Positions 6,646 to 15,511 are shown, counted from the first letter of the stretch. The stretch: DNA of 64,000 nt from Streptomyces sp. 549 (GCF_030124175.1 NZ_JASKMT010000003.1:248001-312000), one strand, 5' to 3'. Numbers and translations: made by a program. Notes: generated by a model from the sequence alone, not told the origin.

Positions 6646-8209
6646 TCTCCGCGCGGTCGCGCGTCGCCGTCGTAAGCGAGAACGGCCGCGGCAAGACCAC
6701 GCTGCTGCACGTCCTCGCCGGAGTGGTCACCCCGGACGAGGGCACCGTGCGGCGCACCGGGACGATCGGCCTGGCCCGGCAGGAGCTGTCCGCACGGGAC
6801 GGCGAGACCGTCGGCAGCCTGACGGCGGAGGCGCTGGGCCCGCCGCTCGCGGCGCTCGCCGCGCTGGACGCGGCGACCCTCGCACTCGCCGAGGGTGAAC
6901 CCGCTGCCGACGACCGCTACGCCGCCGCGCTCGACGCCGCGACCCGGCTCGACGCGTGGGACGCCGGGCGCCGGGTCGACGTGGCCCTCGCGGCGCTCGG
7001 CGCCTGCCGCGACCGCGACCGGCCGCTGTCCACGCTGTCGGTCGGGCAGCGCTACCGGGTCCGGTTGGCGTGCCTGCTCGGCGTGCGGCACGACGTGCTG
7101 CTGCTCGACGAACCGACCAACCACCTGGACGCCGACGGCCTGGACTTCCTGACCCGCAGACTGCGCGCGCACGACGGCGGGCTCGCCGTCGTCAGCCACG
7201 ACCGGGCGCTGCTGCGTGACGTCGCGAACCGGTTCCTGGACCTCGACCCGACCCGCGACGGCAGGCCGCGCCTGTACGCGGGCGGCTACGACGCCTGGCA
7301 GGCGGCCCGGCGCCGGGAGCGCGAGCGCTGGGAGCAGGACCACGAGGAGCAGCAGGCCGAGCACCGGCGGCTTCAGGAGGCGGCGTCGCGGGCCCGTGAC
7401 CGGCTCTCCACCGGCTGGCGGCCGGACAAGGGGACCGGCAAGCACCAGCGCCAGTCCAGGGCCCCGGGTGTCGTCCAGGCGCTGAAGCGGCAGCAGGACG
7501 CCTTGGAGGCGCACCGGGTCGACGTGCCGGAGCCGCCGCCCGTGCTGCGGTGGCCCGACCTCGCGGTGCGGCCCGGGGCGCCGCAGGCGCGGGCGCACGG
7601 GGTGGCGGTGGACGGGCGGCTGCCCGGCCCGGTCGATCTCACCCTCGACGGCGGCGACCGGCTGCTCGTCACCGGGCCCAACGGCGCGGGCAAGTCCACG
7701 CTGCTCGCCGTGCTGGCGGGTGCGCTGGAGCCGACGGACGGGCACGTCCGGGCGGCCCGGGGGGCGCGGATCGTCCTGGTGACGCAGGAGACCGCCGAGC
7801 AGGACCCCGCGCTCACCGCCCGCGAGGTGTACCGGCGCCATGTGGAGCGCCTGGTGGCCGGCGGGACGGTGCGGGACGCCGACGCCGTGCCGCTCGGCAC
7901 GCTCGGCCTGCTGGGGTCGGACGCCCTGCGGACTCCGGTGGGCCGGATGTCGCAGGGGCAGCAGCGGCGGCTGGACCTGGCGCTGGCGCTGTCCGGGCGT
8001 CCCGGGCTGGTCCTGTTGGACGAGCCGACCAACCACCTGTCGTCAGCGCTGGTCGAGGAGCTGACCGGCGCGATCCGCGGCACGAGCGCTGCCGTCGTCG
8101 TCGCGACGCACGACCGGCAGTTGCTGCGGGACCTCGCGGACTGGCCCCGGCTGGACCTGCCCGGGGGTCCCGGGCCGGGCGCCCGATCCTGCACCGCCCG
8201 GACGTGACG

Positions 8210-8244
8210 CGGCCACCGGGCGGGACGACGGCCACCGGGCGGGA
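8210..8244 (+). repeat. Two direct copies of a 16-bp repeat
   Basis: CGGCCACCGGGCGGGA occurs at 8210-8225 and 8229-8244, immediately after the ABC-F stop in the convergent gap before the MpaB-like gene. No function is apparent. Confidence 0.6.
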
Positions 8245-8308
8245 AGCGACTGCCGGGCGTGAGGCTGCCACCGTGCCGCCGGGGCTGTGTGCCTGGCGGA
8301 ATCGGGGC

Positions 8309-9286
8309 CTACGTGCCGGACGGGTTCTCCGGGCCCTCCGCACCTTCCGGGCCCTCCGCACTTTCCGGCCCCTCCGCACCGGCTGGCCCCTCCGCGCACG
8401 CCGGCCCCTCCGCACCCGCCCGGGCGGCCGGGGCGGGCTCGCCGGCGCCGGTGGACCAGCGGCGGCGGGCGGCCCGCAGGTGCGGGCCCTCCTTGACCGT
8501 GCGCGGCAGCAGCGACAGGCCGGCGCGCAGGGCACGGGCCTGGACGTCGGTCACGGGGGAGACGAGACGCCAGCCGGGCAGCCCGTACATGCGGCGGGCC
8601 CAGCCCGGCAGCATGGCGAAGGCCAGCCCGGCGAGGCCGACCCAGACCGGGCGGGCCGGGGTGGCGAACTGGACCCAGGTGGGCAGCGGCGGCAGCAGCG
8701 CGAACCGGGCTGCCTCACGGGCCGCCGGGGTGAGCTTCAGCTCGCCGCGCATCGCGGTGAAGTAGTCGGCCAGTTCCGCCGTGCCGGAAGGGACCGGGTG
8801 GTCATCGGGTACGCCGACGAGGTGCGCCACCCGGGCCTGCTCGCGGAGGTAGGTGTCCGCCTCCGCGTCGGTCAGGCGCAGGCCGGAGCGGCGGGTGACG
8901 CCGAGGAAGGAGTCGACCTCGCTGCAGTGCACCCAGGTCAGCAGGTGGGGGTCGTCGGCGCGGTAGTCGAGGCCGGTGACCGGGTCGGTGCCGCGCACGT
9001 GCAGGTGCACCTGCCGCACCTTCGCCACGGCCGCCTCGACCTCCGGGCCGGTGCCGTAGGTGACCGCGCCGATGAAGGAGGCGGTCCGGTAGAGGCGGCC
9101 CCACGGGTCCTCGCGGAACGCGGAGTGCTCGGCCACCCCTGCCATCGCCAGCGGGTGCAGCGCCTGGAGCAGCAGCGCGCGCAGTCCGGCCAGTCCCATT
9201 GCCGGGTCGGCGTGCACGCGCCAGGAGACCGACCCGGCGCCGAAGAGGCCCTCGGCCGGGATGCGGGTGTGCGCGGCGGACGCCAT
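8309..9286 (-). CDS. MpaB-family (DUF2236) heme oxygenase-like protein
   Basis: A protein of about 325 residues resembling the oxygenase MpaB / latex-clearing-protein family (DUF2236). It has an N-terminal GS--WRVHADPAMGL segment, then LLQALHPLAMAGVAEHS, whose His residues are typical heme-ligand candidates, and a TWVH-SEVDSFL segment. The usual role is heme-dependent oxidation of a hydrophobic substrate; the substrate here is unknown. I chose the ATG at 9286; a GTG at 9307 would add 7 residues. The C-terminus ends in five six-residue AEGP-x-x repeats (18-bp DNA repeats at 8324-8413), a low-complexity tail not expected for the family. It is convergent with the broken ABC-F gene. Confidence 0.75.
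   Translation of the reverse strand: MASAAHTRIPAEGLFGAGSVSWRVHADPAMGLAGLRALLLQALHPLAMAGVAEHSAFREDPWGRLYRTASFIGAVTYGTGPEVEAAVAKVRQVHLHVRGTDPVTGLDYRADDPHLLTWVHCSEVDSFLGVTRRSGLRLTDAEADTYLREQARVAHLVGVPDDHPVPSGTAELADYFTAMRGELKLTPAAREAARFALLPPLPTWVQFATPARPVWVGLAGLAFAMLPGWARRMYGLPGWRLVSPVTDVQARALRAGLSLLPRTVKEGPHLRAARRRWSTGAGEPAPAARAGAEGPACAEGPAGAEGPESAEGPEGAEGPENPSGT
8324..8413 (-). repeat. Five 18-bp tandem repeats at the 3' end of the MpaB-like gene
   Basis: The repeats encode AEGPAC, AEGPAG, AEGPES, AEGPEG and AEGPEN. They are in frame and imperfect, suggesting slippage-driven growth of an unstructured tail. Confidence 0.75.
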
Positions 9287-9343
9287 GCCCCCATGGTGCC
9301 TGGCCACCCGCTCGTCCGTCGGGCCCGGACGGCGGCCGGGTGC

Positions 9344-10546
9344 TCAGCGCCGGGTGGTGCGGGCGCCGCGGGCCGCGCGGGGGATGCGGCGGCCGGGGGG
9401 CGGCGTGCAGGCCCGTTCCATCAGGTCCAGCAGCCGCCCGTTGAGCAGTTCGGGCCGTTCCAGCATGAGCAGGTGGCCGGTGTCGGGGACGATCTCCAGC
9501 AGGGCGTCCGGCAGCAGCGAGGCGATCGCCTCGCTGTGGGCGTGCGGGGTGAGCTGGTCCTTGTCGCCGGCCATCACCAGCGAGGCGCAGGCGGTGAACG
9601 CGGTCAGCGCCTCCGTCTTCTCGTGGCCGTGGAACGCGGGGTAGAACTCGGCGACGACGTCGATCGGGGTGGCCTCGATCATGCGCTCGGCGAAGCGGGC
9701 CACCGCCGGGTCGACCGTGCGCGGCTCACCGAAGGAGTAGTGCTTGACGAGGCCGGCGAGCAGGTCCGCGGTGGCGGCCCGGCCGCGTTCGACCAGCGTC
9801 GAGTAGGCGGCCAGCGTGTGCAGCACACCGGGTACCACGCGGCGCAGCGCCCGCATGCCGGAGGCGGGCAGTCCGTAGGTGACCTCGCCGAGGCCGCCCG
9901 CCGAGGTGGCGACGAACGCCGCGCCGACCACACGTTCGGCGACCCAGTCGGGGAACTGGGCGGCCAGCGCCATCATCGTCATGCCGCCCATGGAGTGCCC
10001 GACCAGCACCACCGGCCCGTCGGGGACGGCCGCGTCGAGCACCGCCCGCAGGTCCCGGCCCAGCCGTTCGATGCTCACCGGCACCGCGCCGCGGGCACCG
10101 GCGGCCTGCGCCCGGCCGCGTTCGGACCGGCCGTGGCTGCGCTGGTCCCAGTAGACGGCCCGGACGGTGCCCAGCTCGCGCAGCGCCTCCCGCTGGAAGT
10201 GCCAGGAGTCCTGGGTGAGGCAGTAGCCGTGGCTGAACACCAGGGTGGGTGCCGGGTCGGTGCGGCGGAAGCGGTGGCGGCGCGGGGGCTGCTCGGTGGG
10301 CTCGTCGACCTCGTAGTGCAACTCGGTGCCGTCGTCGGCGATCGCGGTGCCGGCGGTGCCGCGCAGCGTGCCGTAGGGGCCGGTGGCGTCCAGTGCCAGC
10401 TTGGCCTTGCGGCGCACGGACCGCTGCACGGTCAGCCGTTCGACCGCCACGCCGGCCGCCACCACGCCCAGCGCCGCCCCGGCGACGCCTGCCCGGCGCG
10501 CCCAGCCCTCTGCCGTCACGGTCTGCTCTCCGCTCGTGCTGCTCAC
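9344..10546 (-). CDS. Alpha/beta hydrolase
   Basis: A 400-residue serine hydrolase of the alpha/beta fold. It shows an N-terminal hydrophobic segment (about 18-36), the oxyanion strand FSHGYCLTQDSW, a second strand ending in YWDQRSHGRS, and the nucleophile elbow GHSMGG; the late DTGHLLMLERPE segment carries the catalytic His. Its ATG overlaps the alr stop (ATGA), so alr and the hydrolase are co-translated. In many Streptomyces this gene follows alr and precedes tsaE; here the ABC-F/MpaB island lies between them. The substrate is unknown. The N-terminal helix suggests membrane association. Confidence 0.88.
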   Translation of the reverse strand: MSSTSGEQTVTAEGWARRAGVAGAALGVVAAGVAVERLTVQRSVRRKAKLALDATGPYGTLRGTAGTAIADDGTELHYEVDEPTEQPPRRHRFRRTDPAPTLVFSHGYCLTQDSWHFQREALRELGTVRAVYWDQRSHGRSERGRAQAAGARGAVPVSIERLGRDLRAVLDAAVPDGPVVLVGHSMGGMTMMALAAQFPDWVAERVVGAAFVATSAGGLGEVTYGLPASGMRALRRVVPGVLHTLAAYSTLVERGRAATADLLAGLVKHYSFGEPRTVDPAVARFAERMIEATPIDVVAEFYPAFHGHEKTEALTAFTACASLVMAGDKDQLTPHAHSEAIASLLPDALLEIVPDTGHLLMLERPELLNGRLLDLMERACTPPPGRRIPRAARGARTTRR

Positions 10547-11688
10547 TCCCCCGCGTACAGCCGCGGTACCCGGGGGCCGATGCGAGTGATGATCTCGTAC
10601 CCGATGGTGCCCGCCGCACGCGCCCAGTCCTCTGCGGTGGGTTCGCCGCGGTCACCAGGGCCGAAGAGTACGGCCTCGTCGCCCACCGCGGCACGGTCGC
10701 CGCCGAGGTCGACGACGAACTGGTCCATGGCGATCCGCCCGGCGACCGTGCGCGGCTTGCCCGCGACGAGCACCGGCCCGGTGTTGGATGCGTGCCGCGG
10801 GATGCCGTCCGCGTAGCCGGCCGGGACGAGGGCCAGCGTGGTGGGGCCGGGCGTGGTGTAGGAGTGGCCGTAGGACACGCCGTGCCCGCCGGGCACCTCC
10901 TTGACCTGCGCGAGGGCGGCGACGAGCGTCATGGCGGGGCGCAGTCCGAAGTCCTCGGGCACGCCCACCTCCGGCGACGGCGACAGGCCGTAGACGGAGA
11001 CGCCGGGGCGTACCAGGTCGAAGTGGGACGCGGGCAGCGTCAGCGTGGCGGGCGAGTTGGCCATGTGCCGCACCTCGGGCCGCAGCCCGGCGCGTTCGGC
11101 GGCGCCCAGGGCCTCGCCGAACGCGGCGAGCTGGGCGGCGATCGAGGGGTGGCCCGGCTCGTCCGCGCAGGCGAAGTGCGACCACACGCCGGTGACCTGG
11201 ACCAGTCCGGACGCCTCGGCCTCGCGGGCCGCCGCCACCAGGTCCGCCCAGTCGGCGGGCTGGCAGCCGTTGCGGCCCAGGCCGGTGTCCGCCTTGAGGT
11301 GGACGCGGGCGGTACGGCCGGTGCGCAGCGCGGCGGCGGTGATCTCGTCCAGGGCCCAGCGTCCGCTCGCGGAGACGTCGATGTCCTCGGCGACGGCCTC
11401 CGCCCAGGGGCCGCCCGGCGTCCACAGCCAGCACAGCACGCGTCCGCGGTCGCCACCCGCGCGCAGCGCCAGGGCTTCCTCGGGCGTGGCCGTGCCGAGC
11501 CAGCTCGCGCCCGCCTGGCGGGCGGCACGGGCGCAGGGCAGGGCACCGTGCCCGTAGGCGTCGGCCTTCACCACGGCCATCAGCTCGGCGCCCGAGGCCC
11601 GGGCGCGCAGGGCGCGCACGTTGCCGCGCAGGGCGTCCAGGTCGATCTCGGCGCGCAGCCTCGGCGGCGTACGTGGTGCGGTGTTCAC
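10543..11688 (-). CDS. alr: Alanine racemase
   Basis: A PLP-dependent racemase that makes D-alanine for peptidoglycan. In the 381-residue protein the PLP lysine is Lys41 in VVKADAYGHG. The TIM-barrel is followed by the C-terminal beta domain containing VSYGHSYTT, which should carry the catalytic Tyr, and AGYADGIPR and MDQFVVDL, typical of the family. It is the first gene of a coupled pair with the hydrolase (4-bp overlap). Confidence 0.97.
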   Translation of the reverse strand: MNTAPRTPPRLRAEIDLDALRGNVRALRARASGAELMAVVKADAYGHGALPCARAARQAGASWLGTATPEEALALRAGGDRGRVLCWLWTPGGPWAEAVAEDIDVSASGRWALDEITAAALRTGRTARVHLKADTGLGRNGCQPADWADLVAAAREAEASGLVQVTGVWSHFACADEPGHPSIAAQLAAFGEALGAAERAGLRPEVRHMANSPATLTLPASHFDLVRPGVSVYGLSPSPEVGVPEDFGLRPAMTLVAALAQVKEVPGGHGVSYGHSYTTPGPTTLALVPAGYADGIPRHASNTGPVLVAGKPRTVAGRIAMDQFVVDLGGDRAAVGDEAVLFGPGDRGEPTAEDWARAAGTIGYEIITRIGPRVPRLYAGE

Positions 11689-11803
11689 CGCTCCAGTGTC
11701 TCAGGGCGCCGCAGCGCCCCGCCGCCGTACCCGCCGGACGCCCCGGGCGGGTCCCGGCGGCCCGGGCTTGAACGGGCGGGCCCGGTGGCGCAGGCGTGAA
11801 CGG

Positions 11804-12367
11804 TCAGTCGTCCTTGCCGCGGCCGGTGATCGCGTCCCGCAGGCGGTCGACGAAGCCGACGCCGGGGGCCAGCAGCTTGTTCGCGGGCGGCGTGTCGGGG
11901 GCCGACGGGTGCGGCCGGGTGGGGGCCGCGCTCTTGGCCCGCCGGACCTGGTCGCCGAGCTCGTCGAGCTTCTCCTCGCCCGCGGTGGCCCGCAGCCGGG
12001 GGAAGAGGTTCTGCTCCTCGTCGGCCACGTGGGAGCGGATCTCGGCCGTGAGTGCGCTGACCAGGCGTTCGAACTCGGGCTCACCCGGTTCGGTGCCTTC
12101 GAGGTCCTTCATCAGCTGCTCGGCGGTGGCGTGCTCCTTGATCTCCTTGTCGGCGATCGCGTCGCCGTCCGGCAGGTACTCGCGGACCGCCGGGTAGACG
12201 TACGCCTCCTCGGCGATGGAGTGCCTGACCAGTTCGATCGTGACCTGCTCCACGAGCGTCTTCCGCCGGGCGTCCGCCAGCGGCAGGCTGTCGATGCGTC
12301 CGAACAGCTCCTCGACCTCCCGGTGGTCGGTGGTGAGTTCGTCGATGACGTTGCCGCCGTGTCCCAT
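11804..12367 (-). CDS. Hemerythrin-domain protein
   Basis: A 187-residue protein with a DHHE-type hemerythrin fold. The His/Glu ligands are recognisable in TTDHREVEELF, RHSIAEEAYVYP, EHATAEQLM and SHVADEEQNLFP, consistent with a non-heme di-iron site for O2, NO or redox sensing. The C-terminal ~50 residues are Pro/Ala-rich and probably disordered. I chose the ATG at 12367, which has an AAGGAG site 11 bases upstream, over a longer frame. It is a single gene, divergent from the FUSC gene. Confidence 0.88.
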   Translation of the reverse strand: MGHGGNVIDELTTDHREVEELFGRIDSLPLADARRKTLVEQVTIELVRHSIAEEAYVYPAVREYLPDGDAIADKEIKEHATAEQLMKDLEGTEPGEPEFERLVSALTAEIRSHVADEEQNLFPRLRATAGEEKLDELGDQVRRAKSAAPTRPHPSAPDTPPANKLLAPGVGFVDRLRDAITGRGKDD

Positions 12368-12539
12368 GTCTGCCTGGTCTCCTTCGTGTCGTCTCACCCG
12401 CCGGGCGGGTCGGCGGGAGTACGGGTATCCGCGACCCCCGTCCCCTCAAACACCGGACCGGGACCCGCCCGCCTGCCGCCGCGTCGGCGGGCGGGCGGGG
12501 ACGGACGGGGGGATAGTCGGCGCCAAACGGGTACCGGGA

Positions 12540-12575
12540 GGGCTGCCGCCGGCACGAGCAGCCCGGCGGCAGCCC
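12540..12575. other. Stem-loop in the hemerythrin/FUSC divergent spacer
   Basis: GGGCTGCCGCCG (12540-12551) pairs with CGGCGGCAGCCC (12564-12575), a perfect 12-bp stem. It would lie in the FUSC mRNA leader, 50 bases before the start, so it may act as a leader hairpin rather than a terminator. Confidence 0.5.
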
Positions 12576-12626
12576 TCCGATCCCCGTCCGGGGCCCCGCG
12601 CCGGGGCCCCCGTGTCCGTCAGGTGA

Positions 12627-13835
12627 GTGATGTCCTTCCCAGCAGTGCGAGGTGCGGCCGGGCGTGCCGCCACGGCCGTCCGGAGTGAGGCGGCGTACGT
12701 CGCGGTGGCCTTGGCGAAGGCCGTGCGGCAGTCCGGTCGTGAACGGGTCCTGGTCGTCCAGTCGCTGAAGAGCGCGCTGGCGGCGCTGATCGCGTGGGCG
12801 CTGGCCACCTGGTGGCTGCCGGACCCGCTGTCGCTGATGGCGCCCTGGGTCGCGGTGGTCCTGGTGCAGGCCACGGTGTACCAGTCGGTGTCGCAGGGCG
12901 TCCGGCAGGCCCTCGCCATCGTGCTGGGCACGGCGCTGGCCACCGGGACGGCCCTGCTCGTGGGGCACACGATGACCGCGCTCGCGCTGGTGCTGCCGGT
13001 GACGCTGCTCATCGGCAACTGGCCCCGGTTCGGCGGACAGGGCATCTACGTCGCGACGTCCGCCATCTTCGCCGTGGCGGGCGGCGGGCTGACCCTGGAG
13101 GTCAGCGCGGAACGGGTGGCGGCGGCGCTGATCGGCGCGGCCGTGGGCATCACGGTCAACGCGCTGCTGTTCCCGCCCGCCTACCTGCGCAGCACCCGCG
13201 AGACGCTGCTCTTCGCGACCCGGGAGGCCGGGAAGATCCTGGACGCCATGGCCGACGGGGTCCGCGACGGCCTGACCGCGGAGGGCGCACGGCGCTGGTT
13301 CGACCGGGCGAGCCGGTTGCCGACGCTGGTGGAGGACGTGCGCTCGGCGACCCGCTGGAGCGAGGAGAGCGTGCGCATGAACATCCAGCACCGCCGCAGC
13401 CTGCAGGAACCCACCCCCGACTCGTCGTACCGTGACGCGTCGTACCACTCCGCGTCGTACCACTCCGCGTCGTACCACGACACCGTGAACACGCTGTGGC
13501 ACCTCAGCGACCACATACGGGAGATGAGCCGGACCCTGCTGGAGGTCGCCGACAGCCGGCCCGACGGCGTCCACCCGGTGGCCGCCCACTCCGACGCGTT
13601 CGAGAGGTTCCTGCGGGTCGTCTCGGCTGCCGTGACCGCGTACGGCGAGTCCGCGGCCCGCACAGGCCAGAACGCGCAGCAGGAGCTGGAGCACGCCCTG
13701 GAGCAGCTGGACGGGGCGTACGACCGGCTCCGGCAGCAGCTCGCCGAGCGGCCCGTGGCGGACTCCACCGAAGCGGAAGTACTCGGTCCGCTACTCGCGG
13801 AGGCCCGCCGCCTCTCCCGGCAGCTCGGAGCCTGA
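12627..13835 (+). CDS. FUSC-family membrane protein (aromatic acid exporter-like)
   Basis: A protein of about 402 residues with a block of hydrophobic helices (roughly residues 45-165) typical of the FUSC/aromatic-acid-exporter family, followed by a long cytoplasmic alpha-helical region with coiled-coil character (NAQQELEHALEQLDG). It may export small aromatic compounds; the substrate is unknown. Either the GTG at 12627 or the ATG at 12630 is the start. Four 15-bp tandem repeats (13422-13481) encode an S-Y-H-S-A stretch inside the cytoplasmic part. It is read divergently from the hemerythrin gene. Confidence 0.8.
   Translation: MMSFPAVRGAAGRAATAVRSEAAYVAVALAKAVRQSGRERVLVVQSLKSALAALIAWALATWWLPDPLSLMAPWVAVVLVQATVYQSVSQGVRQALAIVLGTALATGTALLVGHTMTALALVLPVTLLIGNWPRFGGQGIYVATSAIFAVAGGGLTLEVSAERVAAALIGAAVGITVNALLFPPAYLRSTRETLLFATREAGKILDAMADGVRDGLTAEGARRWFDRASRLPTLVEDVRSATRWSEESVRMNIQHRRSLQEPTPDSSYRDASYHSASYHSASYHDTVNTLWHLSDHIREMSRTLLEVADSRPDGVHPVAAHSDAFERFLRVVSAAVTAYGESAARTGQNAQQELEHALEQLDGAYDRLRQQLAERPVADSTEAEVLGPLLAEARRLSRQLGA
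13422..13481 (+). repeat. Tandem 15-bp repeats inside the FUSC gene
   Basis: GCGTCGTACCACTCC at 13437-13451 is repeated exactly at 13452-13466, with close variants on either side (13422-13436 and 13467-13481). All copies are in frame and encode a Ser-Tyr-His-Ser-Ala-type repeat, so copy number can vary without frameshift. Confidence 0.85.
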
Positions 13836-13992
13836 CGCCGCGGGGGCCACGCGTGCCACGAGTGTCCCGCGCACCGGGGGCCGGGGTGTCCGCGGACGCG
13901 GAGGGTCCGAAGTCCGGCGTGCCCGGGGACGCGGTGGGGCGTTTCGCCCGTGCGGAGGGTGTGAAACCTGGCATTCCAGGCACTCGTGGGGC

Positions 13993-14229
13993 ATGGACAA
14001 CAACACCGACCCGGACCCCCGCCGTACTCCCGGCCTGAAGCCGGGCGGCACGGTGCCGCCCGGTGAGACGCCACCGGGCGAGGACAGCACGTCGGGCGCC
14101 GGCCCCAGGGACACCCAGAACCCGACGAAGGGCTGGGCCAAGGGACCGCTGGCCGCCATCGCGGTCGTGACGGGCCTGATGGCGGCGTTCTTCCTCGTCT
14201 ACGCCGTCTTCCTGTGGACCAGGGCTTGA
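13993..14229 (+). CDS. Small membrane protein, DUF6480-like
   Basis: A 78-residue protein with a Pro/Gly-rich N-terminal half (PGLKPGGTVPPGETPPGE) and one C-terminal transmembrane helix (about 52-75). It matches, from memory, the actinobacterial DUF6480 family of unknown function, often found near stress genes. It lies between the FUSC gene and the Zn-dehydrogenase, all on the plus strand. Confidence 0.75.
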   Translation: MDNNTDPDPRRTPGLKPGGTVPPGETPPGEDSTSGAGPRDTQNPTKGWAKGPLAAIAVVTGLMAAFFLVYAVFLWTRA

Positions 14230-14296
14230 CCTACTTGAACGGCGGCCCGGCGGGTACCCGGCCGGCCCTGGGACCCCGGCAAGGAGGCGAGGCGAC

Positions 14297-15478
14297 ATGA
14301 AGGCGAACGTGTGGCACGGCAAGCGGGACGTCCGCGTCCAGAACGTGCCCGACCCGAAGATCCTGAAGCCGACCGACGCGGTGATCAAGGTGACGTCGAG
14401 CGGCCTGTGCGGTTCCGACCTGCACCTCTACGAGGTGCTCGGGCCGTTCATGACCCCCGGCGACATCCTCGGCCACGAGCCGATGGGCGTCGTCGAGGAG
14501 GTGGGCGCCGAGGTCACGGACCTGGCGCCCGGTGACCGGGTGGTGGTGCCGTTCCAGATCTCCTGCGGTTCGTGCTTCATGTGCCTCCAGGGGCTGCAGA
14601 CCCAGTGCGAGACCACCCAGGTGCGAGACCAGGGCTCGGGGGCCGCGCTGTTCGGCTACACCAAGCTCTACGGCTCGGTACCGGGCGCGCAGGCCGAGTA
14701 CCTGCGGGTGCCGCAGGCCCAGTACGGGCCGGTCAAGGTCCCGCACGGCCCGTCCGACGACCGGTACCTGTACCTGTCGGACGTGCTGCCGACGGCCTGG
14801 CAGGCCGTGGCCTACGCCGACGCGCCGAAGGACAGCACGCTTGTGGTGCTCGGCCTCGGCCCGATCGGCGACATGGCGTGCCGGATCGCGCTCCAGCAGG
14901 GCGTGCGGCAGGTGATCGGCGTGGACCTCGTGCCCGAGCGCCTGGAGCGCGCCCGCGCCCGCGGCGTGGACGTGCTGGACCTCAACGAGCTGGACGACCC
15001 TGCCGAAGCGGTCCGCGAACGCACCGAGGGCCGCGGCGCGGACGCCGTGATCGACGCGGTCGGCATGGAGGCGCACGGCAGCAAGGCCGGCAAGCTGCTC
15101 CAGGACGCCTCCGCGATGCTGCCGGGCCGCATCGCGGAGAAGGTGGCGTCCAAGGCGGGCGTGGACCGGCTGGCGGCACTGAACATGGCCATCGACATGG
15201 TCCGCCGCGGCGGCACCGTCTCGCTGAGCGGCGTGTACGGCGGCATGGCCGACCCGCTGCCGATGCTGGTCCTGTTCGACAAGCAGATCCAGCTGCGCAT
15301 GGGCCAGGCCAACGTCAGGCGGTGGATCCCCGACATCCTGCCGCTGCTGACCGACCAGGACCCGCTGGGCGTGGAGGACTTCGCCACCCACCACGTGCCG
15401 CTGACCGAGGCGCCGGACGCCTACAAGCTGTTCCAGGAGAAGAAGGACGGCATGGTCAAGGTCGTCTTCCAGCCCTGA
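14297..15478 (+). CDS. Zinc-dependent alcohol/formaldehyde dehydrogenase-like enzyme
   Basis: A 393-residue medium-chain dehydrogenase. Catalytic zinc ligands are Cys38 (GLCGSD) and His60-Glu61 (GHE), and the structural zinc site is the Cys cluster at 90, 93, 96 and 104. The Rossmann turn is GLGPIG. The length and the insert after the Cys cluster resemble the glutathione-independent formaldehyde dehydrogenase branch. The start ATG follows AAGGAGGCGAGGCGAC. It is convergent with the SDR gene, with a terminator between them. The substrate is not predictable. Confidence 0.88.
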   Translation: MKANVWHGKRDVRVQNVPDPKILKPTDAVIKVTSSGLCGSDLHLYEVLGPFMTPGDILGHEPMGVVEEVGAEVTDLAPGDRVVVPFQISCGSCFMCLQGLQTQCETTQVRDQGSGAALFGYTKLYGSVPGAQAEYLRVPQAQYGPVKVPHGPSDDRYLYLSDVLPTAWQAVAYADAPKDSTLVVLGLGPIGDMACRIALQQGVRQVIGVDLVPERLERARARGVDVLDLNELDDPAEAVRERTEGRGADAVIDAVGMEAHGSKAGKLLQDASAMLPGRIAEKVASKAGVDRLAALNMAIDMVRRGGTVSLSGVYGGMADPLPMLVLFDKQIQLRMGQANVRRWIPDILPLLTDQDPLGVEDFATHHVPLTEAPDAYKLFQEKKDGMVKVVFQP

Positions 15479-15511
15479 CGCCCCGCCTGCGCCGCGTATC
15501 CGCGCGGGATG

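Larger units (their letters stand above)
4410..8207 (+). pseudogene. ABC-F ATPase gene interrupted by a 2-kb cassette
   Basis: The N-terminal part (4410-4603, TTG start after GGAG) encodes the first strand region ending VLDGVSVTVS. The rest (6650-8207) resumes at SARSRVAVV. Joining them after removing 4604-6649 gives the in-frame GTC TCC GCG codons with no base lost. The joined protein of about 583 aa has twin ATPase domains: Walker [10 protein letters not shown], signature LSVGQ, Walker [12 protein letters not shown], a linker with [16 protein letters not shown], then a second Walker [15 protein letters not shown] and [14 protein letters not shown] proteins of this class act on ribosomes, often protecting them from antibiotics. 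As it stands, reading through the left junction stops inside the cassette, so the gene is presumably inactive. The downstream half could only be made from a start within the right repeat. Confidence 0.85.

Noticed and set aside
6594-6650. Start inside the right inverted repeat as a genuine ABC-F start
   Set aside because: The first codons ([15 protein letters not shown]-like) come from the cassette end, not the ABC-F family. The true N-terminus is at 4410.
7550-10816. A 1,088-codon open frame on the plus strand
   Set aside because: Overlaps the ABC-F 3' part and is antisense to the MpaB-like, hydrolase and alr genes. No domain is seen.
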